This document shows positions 16,077-25,117 of a stretch of DNA of 45,253 nt, piece by piece. The stretch is from contig JAAYVH010000272.1 in NCBI GenBank assembly GCA_012517255.1, positions 1 to 45,253 of the forward strand. The letters run 5' to 3'. The notes under the pieces are model-generated. The model was not told the DNA's origin. It did not search any database and worked only from the letters and a program-made list of their open reading frames with translations. This DNA comes from Chthonomonadales bacterium. GTDB taxonomy: Bacteria; Armatimonadota; Chthonomonadetes; Chthonomonadales; CAJBBX01. Both the position numbers and the translations under genes were made by a program. Position 1 is the stretch's first letter. The number at the start of each line of letters is the position of its first letter.

Positions 16077-17164
16077 GGCTGCCGGGGCGGGGCGGATACG
16101 ACGGGTCGAGCGACCGCATCATAGGCTGGATCAAAAACCTGGATCGAGGCACGTCGCACGAACTCATTGCGCTCTGCGGCGATGCGCGTTGCATTGCGTG
16201 CCGCTCCGATCTCAATCCGCGCGCCCATCTCGGCGTCTTCATGCGCCCGGTCGTAGGGAATGACCGACTCGGGCCACTTTCGCAGGCACCGTACGATCCA
16301 CCACTTACCGGCGCACGCGATGACTCCTGTGCGGTCGCCTTCACGCAACCTCCATATCGCGGCCTCTGCGTCGGGAGACGCGGAGAACACCGAACCGCCT
16401 TTGGCAAACGGATCCATCAGGCCGGCGTGCTCACGTGAACGGTCCACGCTGTAACGCGCGACAACGGCTAGCCACGGCTGATGGCGGGCAAGGTCCAGGA
16501 GAGCAGCCTCGGCGGCGCCTCGGGTATCTGTCACGATGACTGCAACCTGCATCTTCGCGGGCGATCGAAACACCGCGCGCGGATTCCTGGGGTCAACATT
16601 GCGGCTGTAGAAGTAGCGCACGTCGGCTTCCGAAGGCCGCACATCCTTGACGATGAGGTTAATCTCCGCCAGGCGGTGGCGAAGGCGCTTCTTGTACTCG
16701 GCCTCGGTCACGTTATCCTTCATCATCCGCTCCATGAAGCCCGGCTCAGCGGCCTCCTTTCGGAAGCGCGCCTCCACCTGCTCGACCGAGGGCCAGCATC
16801 CCTGGGACACCGCGAACTGGCGCATGAGCTCATCGGCCACCATGCTGCCAACAACCGCTGGGCCGTACTTCCGCTCGAGGTGAGCCAGAACCTGATCGCG
16901 CCGAATAGGAACGCCGTTGACGGCCACGATAGCGGTCTGTGCCTTGCGCAGGTGGTAGACGCGCATGGCCTGGATCGTCGCGCCGCACGTCACCAGCGCT
17001 ACGGCACAGGCGATTCCCCACATCCGCCAACGGACAGAGTAGGGCTCCGCCACCCACTGGGCGGGCCCGATGCGTCGGAGCCGATAGCCTCGGGGGACTT
17101 CGGCGGGATCGGGACGCCTGTCTGCCGCCGCAAGGTCAGCAGGCACGGGTGGGCGCCGAAACAT
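16073..17164 (-). CDS. Membrane-anchored SurA/PpiC-like (parvulin) protein, copy 2
   Basis: 363 aa. AAGGAG lies ten bases before ATG 17164. The layout equals copy 1: cytosolic GYRLRRIGPAQWVAEP, a membrane helix at about residues 46-68, a SurA_N-like region (NGVPIRRDQVLAHLERKYG) and a parvulin-like domain (VVARYSVDRSREHAGLMDPF to GKWWIVRC). A role as envelope foldase is likely but the active site is divergent. The first part of both copies (Pro-x-Gly-Tyr-Arg-Leu-Arg-Arg ... Gln-Trp-Val-Ala-Glu-Pro) is unusually conserved for a cytosolic tail and may be a binding site. It converges on the PEP-CTERM gene, sharing a CTAG stop. Confidence 0.65.
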   Translation of the reverse strand: MFRRPPVPADLAAADRRPDPAEVPRGYRLRRIGPAQWVAEPYSVRWRMWGIACAVALVTCGATIQAMRVYHLRKAQTAIVAVNGVPIRRDQVLAHLERKYGPAVVGSMVADELMRQFAVSQGCWPSVEQVEARFRKEAAEPGFMERMMKDNVTEAEYKKRLRHRLAEINLIVKDVRPSEADVRYFYSRNVDPRNPRAVFRSPAKMQVAVIVTDTRGAAEAALLDLARHQPWLAVVARYSVDRSREHAGLMDPFAKGGSVFSASPDAEAAIWRLREGDRTGVIACAGKWWIVRCLRKWPESVIPYDRAHEDAEMGARIEIGAARNATRIAAERNEFVRRASIQVFDPAYDAVARPVVSAPPRQP

Positions 17165-17278
17165 CGGTGCGGTTCTCCTTCACGCAAGATGCTTGGGGCC
17201 AGGAATCGAGGAGGTTTACGACACGACCCTGTCTACAATACCCTCCGCACGCCGGCCTGACGACGCCGACTGCCGCGC

Positions 17279-18004
17279 CTAAGGCCCTCGTTGGCGCATC
17301 TGCTCATAGCGCATAATCGAGCGCGCGATGTCGGCCTTGAGCTCGGGGGACATGCTGCGCCACATGGTGGTGACGAAGTCAGCCCGGGAGCCTGGATCGA
17401 GCGTCTGGAGCAAGGACATGGCTTGCTGCATGCCCGCTTGCTGAGAGTCAGGATCGAGCGAGAAGAAGGTGCCCAGCATGTCGCCAAAGACATCCACCAC
17501 AACCGACTGATCCTGCGGCGCACGCTCATCGGCTTGCGGTTTGGCGGCCGACTCCCGGGGCGCCCTGGCGTGCAGGATGAGGTAGACCGTGCGGTACTGG
17601 GCCTTGGTCAGTTCCGATCGGTAGGCGGGCGTTACCGAGTAGTTCCCCATCAGTACCGTTGCTCGCGTGTCGGCAGGCTTCTCGATGACAAGATTGGCTC
17701 CCGACTGTCCCTCCACCATGCGCACGCGATCCGCGAGAGCCCTCGCGGTTGGCATCGGCTTGCCCGATGGCACCTGCACATGGAGCCGCCGCCACGTAGA
17801 TCCGGGCATCTCCGCCACCAGCGCATCCAGAGCCTTCTCGATCGTGGCGGCCCTGAGGGAGGCCGATGACGACGCCGGCACGGTCAGTCCGGTCTCGACG
17901 ACAACCTGCGCTTTGAAGCGCTTGGCGATGGCGTCGGCAGCGTTGCCATCTCCCTGCATGGTAACCGCCATCATCAACACAGCCGCAATGTAGCCAGGGG
18001 TCAT
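17279..18004 (-). CDS. Secreted protein of unknown function
   Basis: 241 aa. GAGGAGG lies five bases before ATG 18004; an upstream extension of 35 codons is unlikely. The start MTPGYIAAVLMMAVTMQG looks like a short signal peptide. The middle (EKALDALVAEMPGSTWRRLHVQVP) has the alpha/beta look of secretin-STN-like modules, but I do not recognise a family. A segment near the C-terminus (SVVVDVFGDMLGTFFSLDPDSQQAGMQQAMSLLQTLDP) is helical, and the end DIARSIMRYEQMRQRGP is charged. It is divergent from the next gene. Confidence 0.6.
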   Translation of the reverse strand: MTPGYIAAVLMMAVTMQGDGNAADAIAKRFKAQVVVETGLTVPASSSASLRAATIEKALDALVAEMPGSTWRRLHVQVPSGKPMPTARALADRVRMVEGQSGANLVIEKPADTRATVLMGNYSVTPAYRSELTKAQYRTVYLILHARAPRESAAKPQADERAPQDQSVVVDVFGDMLGTFFSLDPDSQQAGMQQAMSLLQTLDPGSRADFVTTMWRSMSPELKADIARSIMRYEQMRQRGP

Positions 18005-18182
18005 GGTGTCCTCCTCTAGTAGCACCGTACATCGTACGCATACGCTGCGTGCACGCGAACCGTCGCACGCAGCCCTGTCACAGGCAATAGACGCGGAGCT
18101 GCGTCTCATGGCTTCGGCAATCTCAGGGAGTGGCGCTCAACGGCGGGCCGTACTGCTGACAAACCCAGAAGGGGGACAGCCC

Positions 18183-18644
18183 ATGACAGACGCGCATCGT
18201 GATTTCTCGGCCCGGTGTTTCAGTGCGTGCTGGGAGCTCATCGAGAGATCGGACCGAACGGACTCCGAGGTCGAAGACATGCGCCTGCTCGCCTATGCGT
18301 CGCTATGGCACTGGAAGCAACGCGACGACTGCACCGACGAGAACCTGTGCGTGGGCTACTGGCAGGTGTCGCGCGTCGAGGCGCTCGCTGGATACGGAGC
18401 CGTGGCGCGCGACTTCGCCCTCAAGAGCCTCGCGGCTGCGCACAGCGCCGCCCTCGCGCCCTTCTTCAGAGGCTACGCTCTCGAGGCGCTGGCACGGTCG
18501 GCCGCGGCGCTCGGCGACCGGGTCGTCGCATCAGAACAGATCGAGGCCGCCCGGGCCGAGCTGTCTCGCGTCGAGGACCCGGAGGCCGCCGACATGCTCC
18601 GCGCCGATCTCGATCAGCTTGCATGCCGGCTCGAAGCCGGATAG
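18183..18644 (+). CDS. Small TPR-like helical protein, conserved hypothetical
   Basis: 153 aa from ATG 18183, with GGGGGA about seven bases upstream. All-helical: MTDAHRDFSARCFSACWELIE, then YASLWHWKQR, CVGYWQVSRVEALAG and GYALEALARSAAALGDRVVA, which look like two to three TPR-type helix pairs. Similar small proteins starting MTDAHR and with the W-H-W and G-Y-W-Q-xSR segments occur in many bacteria without known function. No signal peptide. The frame is open 60 codons further upstream, but that part overlaps the divergent gene's leader and has no family likeness. Confidence 0.65.
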   Translation: MTDAHRDFSARCFSACWELIERSDRTDSEVEDMRLLAYASLWHWKQRDDCTDENLCVGYWQVSRVEALAGYGAVARDFALKSLAAAHSAALAPFFRGYALEALARSAAALGDRVVASEQIEAARAELSRVEDPEAADMLRADLDQLACRLEAG

Positions 18645-18726
18645 ACCCAAAGCGCTTCCGGCCGTATCAACCACCCGCCTGATCGCTTCCATCCTGTCGG
18701 GCCGTGAGCGGCGACACCGCACAGCC

Positions 18727-19293
18727 TCACGGTGAGCCGAGACGCTGCCCCATACGTCGCGCGGACTGCATGGCGGCCGGGTTCTGACGAACGTCGCCCT
18801 GGCCCCCGCAGGCAGTATGGACCACGTCCACGATCTGCAGGCCGAGGAAGTGCGCCGCATCCCGAAACGTCGCATACGCGTTGGCGACGCCGCTGTGGAG
18901 TGGGTTGGAGTCGCCATAGGTGAAGATGAGACCGAGCCTCTTCCCCGCTAATGCCGTCCAGTCGCCGCCGCCACCCAGAGCGTAGAGGCGGTCCATGAAC
19001 ACCTTGAGCTGCGCAGCCACCGTGAAGAAGTAGATCGGTGACGCCACGACAATGGAATCGGCGTCGCGCACCTGCGGGTAGAGGTCCTGCATAGCATCAT
19101 GCTTCACGCAGGGCGCCTCACGGGAAGTCTGGCATGTGTCGCAGGCGTCGCACGGTTCGATCCGCAAATGGGCAAGGCGAACTTTGGTGACTTGCGCGCC
19201 GGCTTCCCGAGCGCCTTCTGCGGCTTCGTCGGCCAGGATGTCGCTGTTGGACGTTCGGCGCGGGCTAGCCGAGAGTACGAGTACATGGGTCAT
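18727..19293 (-). CDS. Flavodoxin-fold NAD(P)H-dependent FMN reductase, iron-sulfur-flavoprotein-like
   Basis: 188 aa. Begins THVLVLSASPRRTSNSD, the FMN-phosphate loop of this family (SASPR...SN). CDACDTCQ at about residues 48-55 is a compact cysteine motif of the kind that holds a [4Fe-4S] cluster in iron-sulfur flavoproteins; a further cysteine follows (APCVKHD). SPIYFFTVAAQLKVFMDRLY is the second FMN contact region. It probably reduces flavin, quinone or metal-bound electron acceptors in the cytoplasm. AGGTGA lies eight bases upstream of ATG 19293. Confidence 0.85.
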   Translation of the reverse strand: MTHVLVLSASPRRTSNSDILADEAAEGAREAGAQVTKVRLAHLRIEPCDACDTCQTSREAPCVKHDAMQDLYPQVRDADSIVVASPIYFFTVAAQLKVFMDRLYALGGGGDWTALAGKRLGLIFTYGDSNPLHSGVANAYATFRDAAHFLGLQIVDVVHTACGGQGDVRQNPAAMQSARRMGQRLGSP

Positions 19294-19320
19294 AGCACAT
19301 CACCTCTTGCGCACTATGTT

Positions 19321-19348
19321 ACCGTTCCGCCCCCAATGGGGCAACGGT
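19321..19348 (-). terminator. Hairpin between the secreted hydrolase and flavoprotein genes
   Basis: ACCGTT plus GCCCC (19321-19333) pair with GGGGC plus AACGGT (19338-19348), with a CC bulge and a CAAT loop. It may terminate the minus-strand hydrolase gene or form the leader of the flavoprotein gene. The rest of the 190-bp gap shows nothing. Confidence 0.4.
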
Positions 19349-19483
19349 GAACCGCACACGTGCCGACGGCATGGGCCTCGTCGAACCCGCGGCCGCGCGC
19401 TCCTCCCACGGCTGCTGCATGGCACCGCCCGCTCGCATGTGGTGTCCCTCGATCAGCACAGGACGAGGCCCACTTCGCCCGGC

Positions 19484-21676
19484 CTATCGCTGTTCGATCA
19501 CATAGACTGGCGACTCGCCAACACGGAGCCCCATCGCGCCGCCGGTCTTCTGAGCGCTGATCTCGTGGCCCTCGATATCCAGTACGCGTACGCGACTCCG
19601 GGCCGGAACCGGATAGCGAATCTCCCGCGGCGCCCCCGTCTTCCAGAGGACGCTAATCCGCTGTCCATCGCGCGCGAATGCATATGCCCAGACGTCGGCG
19701 CCGAAACTGCGCACTCGCCTGACCGGTCGCGTGCCCTCCAGGATTTTCGCGCACGCGGCCATGGCCGTGACGAGAGGCTTGGGGCTGACGCGCCGCGCCG
19801 CCCATGGCCCCGCCGGTGAATCCACGTCGCGGTTGAACAGGAAGCCCCAGTAGCCCAGCCTGTCATAGTCAATCCCATAGAACGGCAAGAACACCCTAAC
19901 CCCTTCGCCTTTGAGGATCACCGCCGTGCGGACCATCCGCTCGGCTTGCGAGCGATGGACGACGGTCGCGCCAAGGATCCCGGGCTGGCCCAGCTCGGTA
20001 CAGCAGATGTCGAGCTTCCGGCCGGCGTAGCGGCGCGTCAGAGCATTCAGCTTTGCAATCTTGCCCGGGTAGTCGTTCTCTTCGGGGTCCCAAGCGCCCT
20101 CGCTGTAGCCATGGGTCTCGATGGCATCCACGTACTTCAGTACGCCAGCCTTGAACATCGTCTCGAACCACGCCGTATCCATCACCGACGGACAGGGACC
20201 GATCATCTGACCGGACGGATCCTCAGACCGGATAGCTTCACGGGTCCGCCTGAAGAGATCTACAAGCTCGCCAGGCGTGAACGGCGGAGGAGTGGCATGG
20301 TAGGGAGGCATGTTCAGATTGGCCTCCCATGCGCAGCCGTAGAGTCGCGGCTGCATGCCGGGATAGCGTGCCTTTTCGACCTTCGCACTGTCACGAACCA
20401 TCGCCAGGTAGTCATCCCAGTTGGCGAACGGCGGCGCCTTGCCCTCGGGACCCCGCGCCCATTCCGGCACCTCCTCCGCCATATTGCCCCGGAACGGGAG
20501 GATGTGGAGCGCGTAGGGCGAGACCGCGCCCTCGGCGATGCGCTTCCGCGCCCATTCTGCCGTGCCGGCCGCACGGTCGGGTCGAGCAGGCTCCAGCCAG
20601 GGCCACTTGTCATAGCCGAAGCGCCACGCAAGCCCGACCCGATCGGCCAGACCGTGGAAGTCGCCGTGCAGCCCGAAGAAGGCGCGTCTGCCCAGTCGGC
20701 GGAACATGGCTCGGTTCTCGGCGACGGTCGAGGGGAGCACGGCGAACGTTCCGAGCCCCTCAGGCATGGTTCCTTCGGCCCGAACGCATGAGTCCTGCTC
20801 GATCCGACGGCCGTGCGCGTCGAGCCACCAGGCCCGGACCTCGTAGTAACCGTGACGCGGTCGTGTGATTCGTACGCTGTGATCTCGACCGCCTTGCAGC
20901 GGTCGGGCGCCGCGCAGTACCGTCTTGCCCGCGAGATTGCGGACCTCCCATTCGAACTGCGCGACCGACGACGGCAGACTCCCTTCCACGGTGAAGCGCA
21001 TCTCGACGCTGTCGCCCCGCTCGAACAGGTTGCTCGCCGGATGGTTCGTCGCGAAGTCGAGCCACGCCGTCTGCCGACTGCGTCGGTACACTGAGATGCG
21101 TTGGATGTATAGATCGGCGCCGGGAACGCTGAACGCGAGCTCCATGGACTGAGCCGATCGTACCAGCGCAGGCGTCAGGCGTTCGTCGCCGCACGTGAAC
21201 GTGTCGAGGGGAAGCAGGAACTCCACGAGGCGTCCCGACGGAAAGATGCTGTCGGTGAGGAGCCGGGAGAACGCGCGGCCATCGGACGCCTTCACCGACA
21301 TGGAGATCCACCACTGCGCCTGTCCGCTGCTGCCGAGCGCCACACGGAAGCCGTCGAACTCTGCAGGAAGGTCGGCAGGCATGGCAGCAGTACGAGTCAA
21401 TGCGAACCAGTTACGGGGCGGGTCGCGGTCCAAGGGATCGGTGCTCCGCGGCGTTGCCTGCAGCATGTCGGTGGCGATGCCGGGCAGGGCGAATCCAAAC
21501 CGGGTGGATGCCGACACGTTGGCGCCCATCCGCGCCTGCCATGCCGACGTCTGGTCGGCGGCGAAGCTTGCAATGAGGCCAACGTCCCTCGCCGGACCGA
21601 GTAGAGCATCCGACGCCACGCCCCACGCCGCGCAAGCCGTCGCCACGACCAGAACAGTCGACGCCATGTACCGCAT
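19484..21676 (-). CDS. Large secreted glycoside-hydrolase-like protein (clan A type)
   Basis: 730 aa from ATG 21676, which has AGGAGG nine bases upstream. A signal peptide (STVLVVATACAAWGVASDA) leads to two beta-sandwich regions (about residues 30-310), then a TIM-barrel-like domain. Candidate acid/base is Glu451 in YGCAWEANLN; candidate nucleophile is Glu561 in CCTELGQPG. That spacing suits clan A enzymes (GH5/GH39/GH10-like). A short C-terminal beta domain (ISVLWKTGAPREIRYPVP) closes the protein. It should act outside the cytoplasm on a polysaccharide or glycoside. I cannot name the family or substrate. Confidence 0.7.
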   Translation of the reverse strand: MRYMASTVLVVATACAAWGVASDALLGPARDVGLIASFAADQTSAWQARMGANVSASTRFGFALPGIATDMLQATPRSTDPLDRDPPRNWFALTRTAAMPADLPAEFDGFRVALGSSGQAQWWISMSVKASDGRAFSRLLTDSIFPSGRLVEFLLPLDTFTCGDERLTPALVRSAQSMELAFSVPGADLYIQRISVYRRSRQTAWLDFATNHPASNLFERGDSVEMRFTVEGSLPSSVAQFEWEVRNLAGKTVLRGARPLQGGRDHSVRITRPRHGYYEVRAWWLDAHGRRIEQDSCVRAEGTMPEGLGTFAVLPSTVAENRAMFRRLGRRAFFGLHGDFHGLADRVGLAWRFGYDKWPWLEPARPDRAAGTAEWARKRIAEGAVSPYALHILPFRGNMAEEVPEWARGPEGKAPPFANWDDYLAMVRDSAKVEKARYPGMQPRLYGCAWEANLNMPPYHATPPPFTPGELVDLFRRTREAIRSEDPSGQMIGPCPSVMDTAWFETMFKAGVLKYVDAIETHGYSEGAWDPEENDYPGKIAKLNALTRRYAGRKLDICCTELGQPGILGATVVHRSQAERMVRTAVILKGEGVRVFLPFYGIDYDRLGYWGFLFNRDVDSPAGPWAARRVSPKPLVTAMAACAKILEGTRPVRRVRSFGADVWAYAFARDGQRISVLWKTGAPREIRYPVPARSRVRVLDIEGHEISAQKTGGAMGLRVGESPVYVIEQR

Positions 21677-21829
21677 GTGACCTTGCCTCCTGTGCAGGCT
21701 GTTCCTCCATTGGGCTGCACATTCCTGCACGCCATCGTCCTGCGCTTCAGGTACGCACCGACGGACCGATCCCATGCGGTGCGCGGGTATGCTTGTTGCC
21801 AAACGCAGCAGACTGCAGGAGCGCAAACC

Positions 21830-24190
21830 ATGGCCCCCAACGCGTTCAGTGCATTCCTCTGGATCTTTGCGGCCGTCGCGGCGGCACTCGCCGTCTACGC
21901 CTGGGGCCGGCGCCCCCACCCCTCGGCCGCATCCCTCTCACTGACGATGGGGTGCATTGCCGTGTGGCTCTTCGCCTATGGATGCGAACTGGCCTCCACC
22001 TCACGGGCCGACATGCTGTTCTGGCTGCGCGTGGAGTATCCGGGCATCGCTCTGCTGCCCGCTGCGTACCTCCTGTTCGCCTACAGGTATGCAGGCTCGC
22101 GCTTCAGCCTCAGTCGACCTGCTGCAGCGGTCTTGCTCGTGCTCCCTGCCATAACGGTGGTATCGGTGTGGACCAATGACAGTCACGGCCTCTACTACGC
22201 GCGAGCCACCGCCATAGAGTCGTTTGGTCTGCAGCAGCTTGAGCTCATCCCCGGACCGCTCTACTGGCTCAACCTCGTCTACGCCTATGCGTGCTTGCTG
22301 TTAGGGGCGGTGATCCTCTTCAGGGCCGCGCGCTCAATCTCGCCCCGGCTCCGTGGCGCTGCCCAACTGCTGCTCATTGGCGGACTGGCGCCGTTTGCTG
22401 CTGCAGTGGCTCGCGCCGTGGGGCTGCGGCCGTTCGGCGTGATGGACATAACGGCGCTGAGCCTCCCTATTACCACCGTCTGCACGTTGATCCTGGTTCT
22501 TCGCCACCGCTTTCTGGAGATCAGCCCGCTGGCAAGGGATCTCGTTGTGGACCGGCTCGACCACGGTCTACTGGTACTCGATCCATCCGACCAGGTTCTC
22601 GACACCAACCCGTCGCTCGCAGAGGCGCTCGGCGACGCCACCCCGGTTGTCGGGCGCTCCGCCAAGGGTTTGCTGGAGCGATGGCCCGACCTGCGCGATC
22701 TATGCAAGGCCGAACACCCTGCCAGCAAGGACGTGGTTGTCACCGCGGACAGCAATCCGCGAACGTTCGAGGTGCATATGTCGCCCGTCACCGACGCGGC
22801 CGGCGAGATCGTTGCGAGAGCGCTGGTCTGGCGCGATGTCACGGAGGCGCGCCGCGCCGTCGAGGCGCTGAAGACCCAGGAGCGTGTGCTTCGCGCCCAG
22901 GCCGATGCAACCTACGCGCTGCTCGAATCCAGCAATCCGGATGATGGCGTCATGCAGGCTCTCGCAGCGGTCGGTCGGGTGCTCGAAGTCCACCGCGCGT
23001 ATGTGTTTGAGGATCACATAGACCCCGAAACCGGTGCGGTGTGCACGAGCCAGCGCTATGAGTGGGTCGCCGATGGCATCCGCGCGTACATAGACGACAA
23101 GATGCTGCAGAATGTCCACTACATGCCGGATTTCGCTCGATGGTATGAGACACTCAGTCAGGGCCGATGTATCGCGGGTCTGATCAAGCAGTTCCCCGAG
23201 AAGGAACGCGCGATTCTTGAGGACCAGGGCATTGTCAGCCTCCTTGTTGTACCGATCGTCGTTGACCGCAAGCTGTGGGGATTCCTGGGTATCGATGACT
23301 GCCGCGACCCGCGAGAATGGAGCGATTCGGACGCATCATCGCTGACTGTGCTGGCGGCCGCCATCGGCAGCGCCATTCTCCGCGGCCGGGCTCTGGAAGA
23401 GATACGGAAGATGAACGCGACGCTCAACGAAAGGGTGGCTGAGCGCACGATGGACCTCGAGAATGCCAATCGCGAGCTCGAGGCGTTCGCCTCAGCGGTA
23501 TCCCATGACCTTCGAGCGCCGTCACGCTGGATCGAGGGCTTCAGCCGCGCTCTCGACGAGGGCTATCGCGACATTCTGGGCGAGGAGGGCGTCCGTTATC
23601 TTGACCGCATCCGAGCGGCATCCATCCAGCTCGATGCGCGGCTCGATGGGCTCTTGCGCCTGAGCAACGTCGGCCGGTCGGAAATGCGTGTCGTGCGGGT
23701 GAGTATCTCCGAGATCGCCAGTGAGATCGTGGATGAGTTACAACAACGTCATCCCGACCGCGCCGTGCATGTCCACATAGAGCCGAATCTGTGGGCTCAT
23801 GCATGTCCCAAGCTGCTGCGCATCGCGCTCGGCGATCTCATTGAGAACGCATGGAAGTTCACGGCGCCCAAACCCGATGCGCGCATCGGGGTCGGCAGCG
23901 CGAGCGTCAGACGAGGGACGTCGGAGCGGCCCATCACCGCATTCTATGTGCGCGACAACGGGGTTGGCTATGACCCGGCCTATGCCCACAAGCTGTTTGG
24001 AGCCTTCCAGCGGCTCCACTCGGAATCCGAGTTTCCGGGAACGGGGATGGGTCTTGCCGTGGTTCAGCGCATCATCCATCGGCACGGCGGCGAAGTATGG
24101 GCCGAAGGCGCGCTCGGGGAGGGAGCGACATTCTACTTCACGCTGCCCGAGTCCGATGCCGGCGTGGAGACCGACGGCGAAATCCTATGA
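21830..24190 (+). CDS. Sensor histidine kinase with 7TM, PAS and GAF domains
   Basis: 786 aa. ATG 21830 has GCAGGAG nine bases upstream. Residues 1 to about 225 hold seven membrane helices of the histidine-kinase N-terminal type. A PAS domain follows (DHGLLVLDPSDQVLDTNPSLAEALG), then GAF (VLEVHRAYVFEDHIDP to VPIVVDRKLWGFLGIDDC), a coiled-coil linker (MNATLNERVAERTMDLENANREL), HisKA with His559 in SHDLRAP, and HATPase (N box LIENAWKFTAP, G box FPGTGMGLAVV). It autophosphorylates His559 and passes the phosphate to a response regulator, but none is next to it, so it is an orphan. GAF may bind a small molecule or chromophore. Its last 6 bases overlap the convergent methyltransferase gene. Confidence 0.92.
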   Translation: MAPNAFSAFLWIFAAVAAALAVYAWGRRPHPSAASLSLTMGCIAVWLFAYGCELASTSRADMLFWLRVEYPGIALLPAAYLLFAYRYAGSRFSLSRPAAAVLLVLPAITVVSVWTNDSHGLYYARATAIESFGLQQLELIPGPLYWLNLVYAYACLLLGAVILFRAARSISPRLRGAAQLLLIGGLAPFAAAVARAVGLRPFGVMDITALSLPITTVCTLILVLRHRFLEISPLARDLVVDRLDHGLLVLDPSDQVLDTNPSLAEALGDATPVVGRSAKGLLERWPDLRDLCKAEHPASKDVVVTADSNPRTFEVHMSPVTDAAGEIVARALVWRDVTEARRAVEALKTQERVLRAQADATYALLESSNPDDGVMQALAAVGRVLEVHRAYVFEDHIDPETGAVCTSQRYEWVADGIRAYIDDKMLQNVHYMPDFARWYETLSQGRCIAGLIKQFPEKERAILEDQGIVSLLVVPIVVDRKLWGFLGIDDCRDPREWSDSDASSLTVLAAAIGSAILRGRALEEIRKMNATLNERVAERTMDLENANRELEAFASAVSHDLRAPSRWIEGFSRALDEGYRDILGEEGVRYLDRIRAASIQLDARLDGLLRLSNVGRSEMRVVRVSISEIASEIVDELQQRHPDRAVHVHIEPNLWAHACPKLLRIALGDLIENAWKFTAPKPDARIGVGSASVRRGTSERPITAFYVRDNGVGYDPAYAHKLFGAFQRLHSESEFPGTGMGLAVVQRIIHRHGGEVWAEGALGEGATFYFTLPESDAGVETDGEIL

Positions 24191-24964
24191 CGGCTTGCGC
24201 GCGATCCACACGTTGACGGCGGCGTCTTCGGTCAGCGGCGTGCCGTCGAAGTCGCCGTAGACGGCCTCGACCTCGAGCCCTGCCGCTTCGAGCTCCGCGA
24301 GCATCTGCTCGGTCTCGATCCAGCATGACGTGTAGCGCCGGTATCTCCGTCGGACCAGAACGCCGTCGCGATCAAGCTCGTCCGACCAGGCAACCACCCT
24401 GATGCGCTGATCCTCCAGATCGTAGATGCCGCACGTCCAGAAGATCACTTCGCGCCCTGTCTCAGGGTCCGTGTACTCGGCTTCTATGTGGGGGACGTTG
24501 TCATAGCGTTGAGCCAGCTCCGCGTCGAACACGAAGTGATCGAAGACGAACCTGCCGCCGGGGAGGAGGCTGTCGGCAACCCGCCGGAGGACCTGCGCTC
24601 GGTCGGACGGTTCTGCGATGTCGCAGATAGTGTGGAACGGCATCGTGACCAGCGGCACCGGTTCGGCAAGGGTTACTGCGCGGAAGTCGCTGTGGATAAG
24701 ATGAACACTATCGGCCACCCCGGCCTCTGCTGCGCGCCGGCGACAGGCGTCGAGCATGCGGAGCGAGTTGTCCACGCCGATGACATGTTTGCCCCGGCGT
24801 GCCACCTCCACGGCGATGCGGCCCGTTCCAACGCCGAGCTCCACAACCGTTCCCGGCGATTTCGCTCCCAGCCGAACGTAGAACGGCAGGTTGCGCCGGG
24901 CGATCTCAGACTGCTCGATGCACTGCTCGTACACATCGCCGAAGTCGTCATACTCAGCGCTCAT
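24185..24964 (-). CDS. Class I SAM-dependent methyltransferase
   Basis: 259 aa from ATG 24964; an alternative start at 25003 has AGGA at normal spacing, while the AGGAGG before 24964 is 13 nt away. Motif I VVELGVGTGRIAVEVA binds S-adenosylmethionine; GVDNSLRMLD is the acidic loop of motif II, and LLPGGRFVFDHF is the post-III region. It may methylate a small molecule; the C-terminal part (VNVWIARKPS end) matches methyltransferases of unknown substrate. It is divergent from the third Gfo/Idh/MocA gene and overlaps the histidine kinase gene by 6 nt. Confidence 0.88.
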   Translation of the reverse strand: MSAEYDDFGDVYEQCIEQSEIARRNLPFYVRLGAKSPGTVVELGVGTGRIAVEVARRGKHVIGVDNSLRMLDACRRRAAEAGVADSVHLIHSDFRAVTLAEPVPLVTMPFHTICDIAEPSDRAQVLRRVADSLLPGGRFVFDHFVFDAELAQRYDNVPHIEAEYTDPETGREVIFWTCGIYDLEDQRIRVVAWSDELDRDGVLVRRRYRRYTSCWIETEQMLAELEAAGLEVEAVYGDFDGTPLTEDAAVNVWIARKPS

Positions 24965-25117
24965 CGTCGCGATAGGACCTCCTGCAGGACGTTCCAACAT
25001 CATGGCATATCCTGCACATGGCAGCGAGTCTGGGCAGGAACCTCGGCGGGTCAGGCCGAATGCCCCATCGAAATCCGCCCGACGCAACGCGCGGCGGGCA
25101 CAAGGGAGTACGAAACA

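Noticed and set aside
24488-25117. Upstream extension of the third Gfo/Idh/MocA gene
   Set aside because: The extension is antisense to the methyltransferase. GTG 25118 has a good ribosome binding site and the Rossmann fold starts right after it.
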